Part shown: in pieces, positions 56,601-64,000 of the stretch
Layout: each line of letters opens with the position of its first letter
Position numbering within the stretch: position 1 is the stretch's first letter
From: Antedon mediterranea
Taxonomy: Eukaryota; Echinodermata; Crinoidea; Comatulida; Antedonidae
Direction of reading: 5' to 3'
Assembly (NCBI RefSeq): GCF_964355755.1
Contig: NC_092678.1
Coordinates: forward strand, 23,922 to 87,921
DNA length: 64,000 nt
Made by a program: the position numbers and the translations under genes
Notes under the pieces: model-generated
Seen by the model: the letters and a program-made list of their open reading frames with translations, nothing else
The model's database searches: none
What the model was told of the DNA's origin: nothing

Positions 56601-59600
56601 TTCATCAGGATCAAGAAATATAGTTTGAAACAGTGTACACATTTACTGAGTTTTAATTATTGAATGTTAACAATTTTAAAAGATTTTCAATCTAGCTAAA
56701 AAAATAGTTTTAAAAACTTACTTGGCATGAATGAGACGTAAATGTTCTTCAATATTAATTTGTTTTTCTCTTAACTCTGTCTTGAGTTCATTATTATTGT
56801 TGGATTCCATCTGATATTGCTGCTGAGTTTCTACCAATTGTTGTGAAAGGTCGTCGTTACTTGATTCTTTCTCTTTTATCTGATTCTGTGCCTAAATGTA
56901 ATTCACTACTGAGTCAATGCAGCTCAAATTCTTAACATAACATAAATGATTTACAGTACTGTAGATACATAGAGGGCAGTCTTCATTCATAAATGATTTA
57001 CAGTACTATACACAAGTGCACAACAGTATCATTGTAAAGACAATAAATTATACAATTAAAACATAGAGGGCAGTCTTCATTCAGTGATCCTAAAGAATGT
57101 TTTCCTTTAAACACCATTTTCTACTTGTTTTTATAATTATTCTGAAACCCTTTTCTACTTGTTTTAATTCAGTTTATTCTGAAACCCTTTTCTACTTGTT
57201 TTAATTCAGTTTATTCTGAAACCCTTTTCTACTTGTTTTAATTCAGTTTATTCTGAAACCCTTTTCTACTTGTTTTAATTCAGTTTATTCTGAAACCCTT
57301 TTCTACTTGTTTTTATTATTCTGAAACCCTTTTCTACTTGTTTTAATTCAGTTTATTCTGAAACCCTTTTCTACTTGTTTTAATTCAGTTTATTCTGAAA
57401 CCCTTTTCTACTTGTTTTTATTATTCTGAAACCCTTTTCTACCTGTTTTAATTATTCTGAAACCCTTTTCTACTTGTTTTAATTCAGTTTATTCTGAAAC
57501 CCTTTTCTACTTGTTTTAATTCAGTTTATTCTGAAACCCTTTTCTACTTGTTTTAATTCAGTTTATTCTGAAACCCTTTTCTACTTGTTTTTATTATTCT
57601 GAAACCCTTTTCTACTTGTTTTAATTCAGTTTATTCTGAAACCCTTTTCTACTTGTTTTTATTATTCTGAAACCCTTTTCTACCTGTTTTTATTATTCTG
57701 AAACCCTTTTCTACTTGTTTTAATTCAGTTTATTCTGAAACCCTTTTCTACCTGTTTTTATTATTCTGAAACCATTTTCTACTTGTTTTAATTCAGTTTA
57801 TTCTGAAACCATTTTCTACTTGTTTTTATCATTTTATGGTGAATACAGTTAGTAACAAGATACATACTTTGGTTACTTGCAATTGTAAATTCCTAATTTC
57901 TTGGTCCTTTTCTAAAACACTCTCATTGGCTTGTTGGTCACGCTCTGCTAACTTCTGCTCCAATTTTTCAACTGTGACTTCCTTTTCTTTTATTACTGTC
58001 TGCATCTGTAAATATCAAGTTGTTTAAAAAATATAAATTGACATAACTTAATTATGGTAATCCACTTATATATGAACAAACACTACATTAGTTAATACAT
58101 TATGAAACCAATAATTATAATAATTACTTGTTGGATGTCATCTTCAAGTTCTTTGACATTAATCATAACATCTTGTAATTGTTGTTGTTGTTGCTGTTTA
58201 GTAAACACAGTATCTTTCTGCTGTCGTTCTAATGCCGCTTCTTTCTCCTTCACAACTATCTCCATCTTTGATACTTGTTCTTGTAATTCAATATTTCTCT
58301 GGTTGTTAACTTGCATTTGTTTTTGAATTTGTTGACTTCCACTACTTGTTACACTCAAACTATTTTTTAACCTATTAAAATAAGAAATGAATTGTTTTGA
58401 ATATGTTAGTTGACTTCCAGTACTTGTTACACTCAAACTATTTTTCAACCTATTAAAATAAGAAATGAATTGTTTTAAATATGTTAGTTGATTTCCAATA
58501 CTTGTTACACTCAAACTATTTTCAACCTATTCAAATAAGTAATACATTCTTTTAAATATGTTAGTTGACTTCCAGTACTTGTTACACTCAAACTATTTTT
58601 CAACCTATTAAAATAAGAAATGAATTGTTTTAAATATGTTAGTTGATTTCCAATACTTGTTACACTCAAACTATTTTCAACCTATTCAAATAAGTAATAC
58701 ATTCTTTTAAATATGTTAGTTGACTTCCAGTACTTGTTACACGCAAACTATTTATTAACCTATTTAAATAAGTAATACATTCTTTTAAATATGTTAGTTG
58801 ACTTCCAATACTTGTTACACGCAAACTATTTATTAACCTATTCAAATAAGTAATACATTCTTTCAAATATGTTAGTTGACTTCCAGTACTTGTTACACGC
58901 AAACTATTTATTAACCTATTCAAATAAGTAATACATTCTTTTAAATATGTTAGTTGACTTCCAGTACTTGTTACACGCAAACTATTTATTAACCTATTCA
59001 AATAAGTAATACATTCTTTTAAATATGTTAGTTGACTTCCAGTACTTGTTACACTCAAACTATTTATCAACCTATTCAAATAAGTAATACATTCTTTTAA
59101 ATATGTTAGTTGACTTCCAATACTTGTTAAACGCAAACTATTTATTAACCTATTCAAATAAGTAATACATTCTTTTAAATATGTTAGTTGACTTCCAATA
59201 CTTGTTAAACGCAAACTATTTATTAACCTATTCAAATAAGTAATACATTCTTTCAAATATGTTAGTTGACTTCCAATACTTGTTACACGCAAACTATTTA
59301 TTAACCTATTCAAATAAGTAATACATTCTTTCAAATATGTTAGTTGACTTCCAATACTTGTTACACGCAAACTATTTATTAACCTATTCAAATAAGTAAT
59401 ACATTCTTTTAAATATGTTAGTTGACTTCCAGTACTTGTTACACTCAAACTATTTATTAACCTATTCAAATAAGTAATACATTCTTTCAAATATGTTTAT
59501 TAAATCAGAGGATTATATAAACCAATAGTTTGTTAAAATAACTTACAGTTCTAGTTCTTCAGCCTTCGGAGCATTCATCAATAAAGATTTTGTTTTGTTA

Positions 59601-62600
59601 AGTTCTTCATTAAGTCTGAAATAATTAGATTTAGAAACAATAACAAACTTGTTTAAATATAATTATATATGAAGTTAATACATATTAAATGATACATACA
59701 TTGCATGCTCTGCTTGGAGTTAATACATATTAAATGATACATACATTGCATGCTCTGCTTGGAGTTAATACATATTAAATGATACATACATTGCATGCTC
59801 TGCTTGGAGTTAATACATATTAAATGATACATACATTGCATGCTCTGCTTGGAGTTAATACATATTAAATGATACATACATTGCATGCTCTGCTTGGAGT
59901 TAATACATATTAAATGATACATACATTGCATGCTCTGCTTGGAGTTAATACATATTAAATGATACATACATTGCATGCTCTGCTTGGAGTTAATACATAT
60001 TAAATGATACATACATTGCATGCTCTGCTTGGAGTTAATACATATTAAATGATACATACATTGCATGCTCTGCTTGGAGTTAATACATATTTAGACATAT
60101 TAAATGATACATACATTGCATGCTCTGCTTGAAGTTGATCTAACTCTTTACGAAGCGCAGTTTTCTCAGATTCACTTTCTTGTGTTAAATTGTCCATCAG
60201 CATCTGAACAGACACTAATTCTTTTTTCAAGACGACTACATCATCAGCACCAGGTCTACAGTATAATATAAAATAATTATTATCAAAGCTGTATATTACA
60301 TCATCATCTCTAGTAATAATCATCAGGTTTAAATTAAGAATACAGAACAAGATATACCTTTGAAGTAGTTGTGACTCTACTGCGCGTAGCTGAGCACGGG
60401 TGTCGGTAACTTCAATCTGTTATCATAAAGCAGTAATTATTAATGTGTTTTTTTGTTTAACTCAAATTCTTATACTAAACCAACGTTTAGTACTTTCATG
60501 TGACATGAAGGGAGTGGCCGAGCAGTTAAGACAGTGGAACCGTAATTACGTAGCCATAACATCGGCAGGGGTTCGAGGCTCACTCACTCCATGGTTCTGG
60601 TGGTAGAACGAGTCTTCTCGGATAAGGACTATAAACCGTAGGTCCAGTGTACACATCTAGCTCGTGTGCACTTTAAAGAACCTAGTACATCTTTCGAGAC
60701 GAGTAGGGGGTTACCCCGGTGTATTAGTACATTACAGCCACTGATCACCAACTGGGCCCTCTGGGAGACCAGTCTTTGACTGAAGAGGTTACCCAGTATA
60801 AATATATATTCAATCAATATGTAACGTATGATGTATAAAAATGACAAGCTTCTTATTTGAGGTAATCACCAGCCTATGATAAAGATAATAAACAACTTAC
60901 CTGTGATTCTCTAAGCCTTTCCTCGAGACCAATTCTACGACCTCTCTCTTCGTCTACTTGCGCTTTCAGGCTAGCTGTTTCTCCAGCCTATCATAAGGAT
61001 AATCATAAAATCAGATTATCAATGCAAATATAAGTACAACTGCTTTAGTTAAGTAATGGTGTAATTAAGTTTAACTAACCAAGACGGCTGTTTTTTGTTC
61101 AATATTGTCTTTCTGTTGTTTTAATGAACTAGCATTCTCCAATGGTGTAATTAAGTTTAACTAACCAAGACGGCTGTTTTTTGTTCAATATTGTCTTTCT
61201 GTTGTTTTAATGAACTAGCATTCTCCAATGGTGTAATTAAGTTTAACTAACCAAGACGGCTGTTTTTTGTTCAATATTGTCTTTCTGTTGTTTTAATGAA
61301 CTAACATTCTCCATAGACTCTAACAATTGTTTCCTCAATAAAACTACCTCTGATGACACTACAAAATAAATATATCTATATAATAGTATAATGGATTTAT
61401 TTAATATAACACAATTTCATAAAAGAAAGTACGATATGTTATTTAAAATGAGGAATTGTATAGTATTTAAAGTAAACATTGAAAGAATATAAAATACTTA
61501 CATAATTCTGAATTAACACCATTTTGAGATTCACTGCCCTCACTCTGTAAATAGAAAACAAAAACACTTCATTATTGTTATTCATTTTTCATTTTTCATG
61601 TTATCATACTTTCTCATAATTCCCTGAATAAAACTTACCACCCTTTGCTGAGTTAGTTTATCTACTTCTTTCTTAAGTTCATCAGTATACCATTTTTCTT
61701 CCTAATAATAATGATATGATTTGAAATGATAACAATGCTGTTGATCCTAAGTAGTTATATTAAAATGGTATGACCATAATATAAATGAGGATAATGGATG
61801 CTGTACACCAACAACAATACCTTTAATGTAACTTTAAGATCATCTACTTCCTGTCGTAGAGCTAGAACATCACCACCACTGAAAAAAGTTGAAATATAAT
61901 TGACTCCTCTTTGGTTGTTTTTAGGCATTGTGTTATAGTAGGCTAACAATTGATAACCAACCACAGTGACATGTTTTACAGCAATGTTGAATATAATATG
62001 TTTATTTATTTACCTCCGCCAAGGAGGTATATGTAATCGGTAGCGTGTGTTTGTTTGTTTGTTTGTTAGCAGGATTACTCAAAAAGTAATTACAAGATCT
62101 TTACCAAAATGAATAGACATATAGATATGTGGTCAATGACCATTCCATTAAATTTTGGGACCATTTGGGACCACAGTCCCAATTCTGGACCACTTTTTAG
62201 TATACTTTTTTAGGCCTGCTAGTGTTAAAAGATAGGACAGAATTTTTCAAAAGCCGGCGAGCAGTCTTAAAGTAACAAGTAAACTGAAATTGCATTTTCT
62301 CGAGAACTACTTGTCCAAAAATGAACAAGAGGCAAGAGTTATAATTTGTGATTTGTAATTTTAAAACATAATCTGATTTAATGTGCACGTTTTTTTATGC
62401 GAGTAGTTTAAAAAACCTATTTCTTTTCAAATTCACTCGTTTAATTTTCGCGTTGCTGTTCTATTGTTAGTCGACTGAAGCTATTGTTAATTGAAAGGCT
62501 GGTTACATAACCATTACACCAAACTCGCATACACATGCTTGTAATGAAATTAGCCTAAATCACAAACAGCATTAAGACACGCACAAATATATATTTTTTT

Positions 62601-63960
62601 TTTTTTTTACCGGAGAAATCTTATGTAGGAGAATTTTACAGTAGGCGGAGGTATGCCCTCTCGGAGTGGCTTTCTAGTTTACAATGTATTTTTAAATTAA
62701 GATTTAGAAAAATATCTAAATTTGTCTTACCGATTCTGCTGGACGCACAAGCAGGAAGAAAAAAAAAATTTGTATTAGATTAATAAGACAGATTGTACTA
62801 ATACACTAATATCATTATCCTTCTTAATTGTAAAAAAATAATAATTGTTATAAATATATCTATAAATAAACTGTTGTCCAAATTCCTTATACTCTTTGAT
62901 AAGTAAATCATCACATACCTCTGCTACATTGTAAATCATCACATACCTCTGCTACATTGTAAATCATCACATACCTCTGCTACATTGTAAATCATCACAT
63001 ACCTCTGCTACATTGTAAATCATCACATACCTCTGCTACATTGTAAATCATCACATACCTCTGCTACATTGTAAATCATCACATACCTCTGCTACATTGT
63101 AAATCATCACATACCTCTGCTACATTGTAAATCATCACATACCTCTGCTACATTGTAAATCATCACATACCTCTGCTACATTGTAAATCATCACATACCT
63201 CTGCTACATTGTAAATCATCACATACCTCTGCTACATTGTCAATCATCACATACCTCTGCTACATTGTAAATCATCACATACCTCTGCTACATTGTAAAT
63301 CATCACATACCTCTGCTACATTGTAAATCATCACATACCTCTGCTACATTGTAAATCATCACATACCTCTGCTACATTGTAAATCATCACATACCTCTGC
63401 TACATTGTAAATCATCACATACCTCTGCTACATTGTAAATCATCACATACCTCTGCTACATTGTAAATCATCACATACCTCTGCTACATTTCTAGCATGA
63501 TCTGTTGCAGGAGGTACAACACCATGGACCATCTCCCAGTGAGACTGTAAATCCTCTGCAGATGTTAATGCAGTCATACATTGAGGACATATAAACCCCT
63601 ATAAGAAAACAATGCTTGATAAACACACAGATTTAGAGATTTACAGCTATAAAAAAAAACATGCTAAAATTAAAAATGAATAACCATGCTCAATAAATAG
63701 TAAATAAAAGAAGTCCATTGCCAACAATAACTACTTTTAAAGTTTCTCAATATGCTTTCAGTTCAGTAGTAAATTGTTCAAATGATGCATACACCTTTAA
63801 TCTATTTAAATTCATGCAAGTAAACCCAGTTTATCTATAACTAAAAGATATGTGTTGAAATTATGCAATACTCAAAACAATAATGTTGTCTGAAGTAAAA
63901 GAGAAAAAAATACAAAAAAAAACAAAGTAAAAAAAGTAAATTAAAACACACCTCAGTTGC
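44092..63960 (-). CDS. EEA1: Early endosome antigen 1, all but the extreme N-terminus, 35 exons
   Basis: EEA1 is a long coiled-coil homodimer that tethers early endosomes: an N-terminal C2H2 finger binds Rab5-GTP and a C-terminal FYVE domain binds PI3P. Splicing gives one frame of 1347 residues from the right edge to the stop at 44092-44094, close to the length of human EEA1 (1411) minus about 40 N-terminal residues. So few or no exons are missing. The finger fits C-x2-C-x12-H-x4-H. Almost everything between is heptad-like Glu/Lys/Gln/Leu coiled coil, with segments nearly identical to vertebrate EEA1 such as [24 protein letters not shown] and [13 protein letters not shown]. The FYVE signature WTSD...RKHHCRNCG...RVC is complete. 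The initiator exon lies beyond position 64000. Confidence 0.96.
44796..61701 (-). CDS. EEA1: EEA1 exons 5-33: coiled coil
   Basis: Exons, 5' to 3': 61639-61701, 61502-61544, 61252-61358, 60901-60987, 60358-60416, 60115-60255, 59547-59615, 58128-58371, 57868-58005, 56722-56891, 56478-56571, 56297-56350, 56024-56125, 54362-54490, 54127-54261, 53909-54037, 53688-53822, 53264-53452, 53060-53158, 52853-52972, 52634-52720, 52349-52513, 52033-52194, 51283-51420, 51121-51210, 48267-48398, 47578-47763, 47269-47452 and 44796-44850. Most are multiples of three and phase 0, so exon loss would shorten the rod without breaking the frame. A CPCDMC-like pair (KPCDMCQN) in 52033-52194 is unusual within a coiled coil. 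Confidence 0.92.
44853..45650. repeat. About 67-bp array next to the EEA1 exon 33 acceptor
   Basis: About 12 units containing AGAATGATTATAAAGAAATA and CACTGTGTTAATATCATTGT. The left edge merges into the acceptor of exon 33: plus-strand CTGTATAGTATAAG there versus CAGTATAAGCAGTATAAG in the units. Some units are shortened by 9 bases or lengthened by ACAGTATAAG. The last unit is split by the transposon at 45651-47218. Confidence 0.93.
45647..47222. mobile_element. Non-autonomous DNA transposon, 1568 bp, with TTAA target duplication
   Basis: The element spans 45651-47218. The left end AGGGGGGTTCCGGGTTTAAA and the reverse complement of the right end AGGGGGATTCTGGGTTTAAA form imperfect terminal inverted repeats. 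TTAA flanks both sides (45647-45650, 47219-47222). Removing the element restores a normal unit of the surrounding 67-base array (GTGTTAATATCATTG), which proves the insertion. TTAA duplication points to the piggyBac or Kolobok superfamily. No transposase-like frame is visible. Confidence 0.92.
47767..47845 (-). repeat. Duplicate of the 5' end of EEA1 exon 31 with its acceptor
   Basis: TTATAAGTAACTGTTTTGCC through TTCCTATCAAATTAT repeats the exon 31 start and its acceptor about 68 bases upstream, with one base change. GAGGGGGTATGTCATGG occurs again near 47932-47948. Confidence 0.88.
47965..48218. repeat. Three-copy intronic repeat, about 75 bp
   Basis: Three units containing CAATATTATTGTAATTGAAT and AACCATCAAGCTACAGA, in the EEA1 intron between exons 30 and 31. 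The period is a multiple of three and leaves a meaningless open frame. Confidence 0.9.
48416..51081. repeat. 46-bp minisatellite, about 2.4 kb
   Basis: About 53 units of 46 bases containing GAATAGTAAATGTATGGTAT and AAATCATATACTAGTA. It occupies nearly all of the EEA1 intron between exons 29 and 30. Two main variants (GGTTAGAA, GGTTTGAA) are interspersed in blocks. The array is interrupted once by a LINE fragment at 50553-50763. Confidence 0.96.
50553..50763 (+). mobile_element. LINE 3'-end fragment inserted in the 46-bp array
   Basis: A 211-base insertion. It encodes on the plus strand the terminal residues of a LINE ORF2 ([19 protein letters not shown], then a stop after ADVLARC). A short 3' UTR follows, ending GGCGCTATATAAG and then (ATT)n. 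The array unit ATACTAGT is broken at ATACT and resumes at TTACTAG, so TACT may be the target duplication. It is a heavily 5'-truncated CR1-group copy. Confidence 0.9.
51475..52105 (-). repeat. 73-bp donor-bearing array copied from the 3' end of EEA1 exon 27
   Basis: About eight units, counting the real one. On the minus strand each holds the second half of exon 27 (from ATGTGTCAAAATTATGAAGC to GTTATCAAG) and the donor GTAGAT. The exon-proximal copy is the true junction (donor 52031-52032). One unit has AAGACTC for AACACTC. In-frame reading past the donor stops after three codons. Confidence 0.95.
52270..52365 (-). repeat. Duplicate of the EEA1 exon 26 end with donor
   Basis: TTGAAATGGTTTGTTACCTT and TTTGCG(T/C)AAGACTTTGG occur twice. 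The second donor copy lies about 60 bases into the intron. Confidence 0.88.
52570..52650 (-). repeat. Partial duplicate of the EEA1 exon 25 end
   Basis: TGTCTCCAGCAACTGCTGT occurs at the exon 25 3' end (about 52637) and again about 55 bases downstream in the transcript (about 52580). TTAAAACATA/TTAAAACATG precedes each on the plus strand; only the first has the donor (TACC). Confidence 0.8.
53405..53655 (-). repeat. Acceptor-bearing repeat copied from the 5' end of EEA1 exon 22
   Basis: Three copies, counting the real one, of a unit containing TAGTAGCTCCTAAGGTTAAC and GTTACCTAATGAAAAGCAC. On the minus strand this is the intron end CATTAG followed by the exon start GTAACGTTAACC. Unit length varies from 70 to 100 bases. 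Confidence 0.92.
54535..56040 (-). repeat. 69-bp donor-bearing array copied from the 3' end of EEA1 exon 17
   Basis: About 22 highly uniform 69-base units. On the minus strand each has GCATATACAGGAG (the end of exon 17, with one change) and the donor GTAATG, then an intron stretch with TGAGGTTTAAACTGG. The real junction is the rightmost copy (donor 56022-56023). Because 69 is a multiple of three, both strands show open frames of about 500 codons with no protein meaning. In the exon's own frame a TGA follows after 11 codons. Confidence 0.97.
56160..56310 (-). repeat. Duplicate of the EEA1 exon 16 end with donor
   Basis: AAAGTGAATTAATCTTACAT and TTGTCT, i.e. the exon 16 end and donor, occur at 56280-56303 and again at 56191-56214, together with the flanking ATCAGTTTTACGTTTTTGAA. 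The spare donor lies about 88 bases into the intron. Confidence 0.88.
57118..57832. repeat. Intronic repeat of TTTTCTACTTGTTTTA, units of 26 and 37 bp
   Basis: About 22 units of TTCTGAAACCCTTTTCTACT followed by either TGTTTTTATTA or TGTTTTAATTCAGTTTA, in the EEA1 intron between exons 13 and 14. It is pyrimidine-rich on the plus strand and not exon-derived. Confidence 0.93.
58330..59500 (-). repeat. 78-bp acceptor-bearing array copied from the 5' end of EEA1 exon 12
   Basis: About 15 units of 78 bases. On the minus strand each has an intron end (TTGAATAG or TTTTAATAG) and a version of the exon start GTTAAAAAATAGTTTGAGTG, read up to AGTGGAAGTCAAC. The exon-proximal copy is the true acceptor (58372-58373). 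Units have diverged slightly in GAGTG/GCGTG and AGT/ATT positions. The multiple-of-three period leaves an open frame of 274 codons. Confidence 0.95.
59655..60130 (-). repeat. 45-bp donor-bearing array copied from the 3' end of EEA1 exon 10
   Basis: Nine uniform units plus the real junction. Each contains, on the minus strand, CAAGCAGAGCATGCAAT (the exon 10 end) and the donor GTATGTATC. The true donor is at 60113-60114. In-frame reading into the array gives about 24 codons before a stop. Confidence 0.96.
60505..60815 (+). mobile_element. tRNA-derived SINE
   Basis: The head holds a pol III A box TGGCCGAGCAG (60515-60525) and B box GGTTCGAGGCT (60570-60580) in tRNA-like spacing, resembling a Leu/Ser-type tRNA. 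An unrelated body with CTTTAAAGAACC and GGGGTTACCCCGG follows, and the tail is AT-rich. It is inserted in the EEA1 intron between exons 8 and 9, opposite to the gene. It is not a functional tRNA, since no acceptor stem closes. Confidence 0.85.
61060..61312 (-). repeat. 86-bp donor-bearing triplication of the EEA1 exon 7 end
   Basis: Three copies, offset by exactly 86 bases, of the exon 7 3' part (minus strand GAACAAAAAACAGCCGTCTT) and its donor GTTAGT. The copy at 61252 joins the unique exon and is taken as real. The two spare donors lie 86 and 172 bases downstream. Confidence 0.95.
61821..63960 (-). CDS. EEA1: EEA1 exons 1-4 in window: Rab5-binding zinc finger
   Basis: Exons: 63952-63960 (nine bases, GCAACTGAG), 63479-63598, 62731-62738 (eight bases, CAGAATCG) and 61821-61878. 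The 120-base exon encodes [20 protein letters not shown] and WEMVHG, the complete C2H2 finger. The two microexons are proposed because both have good pyrimidine tracts and GT-AG borders, keep phase and lead into [13 protein letters not shown]. The eight-base exon has a tandem CAGCAG acceptor, so a five-base version is possible but would break the frame. Confidence 0.8.
62012..62680. mobile_element. ACCTCCGCC-ended mobile element
   Basis: ACCTCCGCC at 62012-62020 and GGCGGAGGT at 62644-62652 are inverted. The left side has AAGGAGGT, a (TTTG)n tract and AGCAGGATTACTCAAAAAGT. The right end reads CTCTCGGAGTGGCTTTCTAG. This composition recalls a repeat family common in marine invertebrate genomes, from memory only. 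It lies in the EEA1 intron between exons 3 and 4 and has no evident coding frame. Confidence 0.65.
62910..63490 (-). repeat. 28-bp donor-bearing array copied from the EEA1 zinc-finger exon end
   Basis: About 21 near-perfect units of 28 bases. On the minus strand each has AATGTAGCAGAG, the last 12 bases of the zinc-finger exon, and its donor GTATGTGATG. The true junction is the rightmost one (donor 63477-63478). Only one unit shows a change (TTGTCAATC). Confidence 0.97.
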
Positions 63961-64000
63961 CTGGAATTATAGGGGAAAAATATGTAGAATTAAAATGAAT
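63601..64000 (-). other. EEA1 intron 1 in window and upstream sequence
   Basis: AT-rich intron with A-runs. It holds only the nine-base candidate exon at 63952-63960. The true first exon with the initiator codon is not in the window. Confidence 0.6.

Noticed and set aside
58666-59490. Open frame of 274 codons on the minus strand
   Set aside because: A 78-base repeat read as 26-residue units. It is derived from the exon 12 start but lies in the intron.
59653-60066. Open frame of 137 codons on the minus strand
   Set aside because: A 45-base repeat read as 15-residue units, in an EEA1 intron.
60505-60590. Functional tRNA gene
   Set aside because: A and B boxes are present, but no acceptor stem or clear anticodon arm can be closed and an unrelated body follows; it is a SINE head.

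Overview
The window is animal (metazoan) nuclear DNA. Genes have many short exons with GT-AG introns, base composition is AT-rich, and there are CR1-type LINE fragments, a tRNA-derived SINE, MITE-like elements and an extraordinary load of minisatellites. The gene content (a vertebrate-style sulfonylurea receptor, EEA1, a Roc-COR GTPase) and the repeat types suggest a marine invertebrate, most likely a deuterostome such as an echinoderm; that is inference and I cannot name the species.

Layout. 1-9638 is gene-free: a satellite built on GTCTAGAC/AGACAG words, split by a frameshifted LINE (about 2181-5097), two blocks of one 41-bp minisatellite and two smaller arrays. 10307-28184 (minus strand) holds a complete ABCC8/9-like sulfonylurea receptor gene. 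I could splice it into 30 coding exons giving 1569 residues, with TMD0, TMD1, NBD1, TMD2 and NBD2. 29.7-30.8 kb is a truncated LINE. 31.8-34.0 kb is an array of about 37 units, each carrying a hairpin. 34391-40185 (plus strand) is a Roc-COR-like GTPase gene (13 exons, 781 residues) with no leucine-rich repeats visible. 40.2-44.1 kb is intergenic with a Harbinger-like MITE and minisatellites. 44092-63960 (minus strand) is EEA1, the Rab5/PI3P endosome tether. 35 exons encode everything from the C2H2 finger to the C-terminal FYVE domain (1347 residues); only the extreme N-terminus lies beyond the right edge.

The most striking observation is not a gene. In at least a dozen introns, tandem repeats are copies of an exon-intron junction of the host gene. 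Each unit carries the end of the neighbouring exon together with its intact 5' splice donor or 3' splice acceptor. This occurs in the SUR and EEA1 genes repeatedly, and once as a single duplication in the Roc-COR gene, so it looks like a genome-wide habit of seeding minisatellites at splice sites. The three genes are functionally unrelated (ion-channel regulator, GTPase, endosome tether) and no operon-like logic links them.
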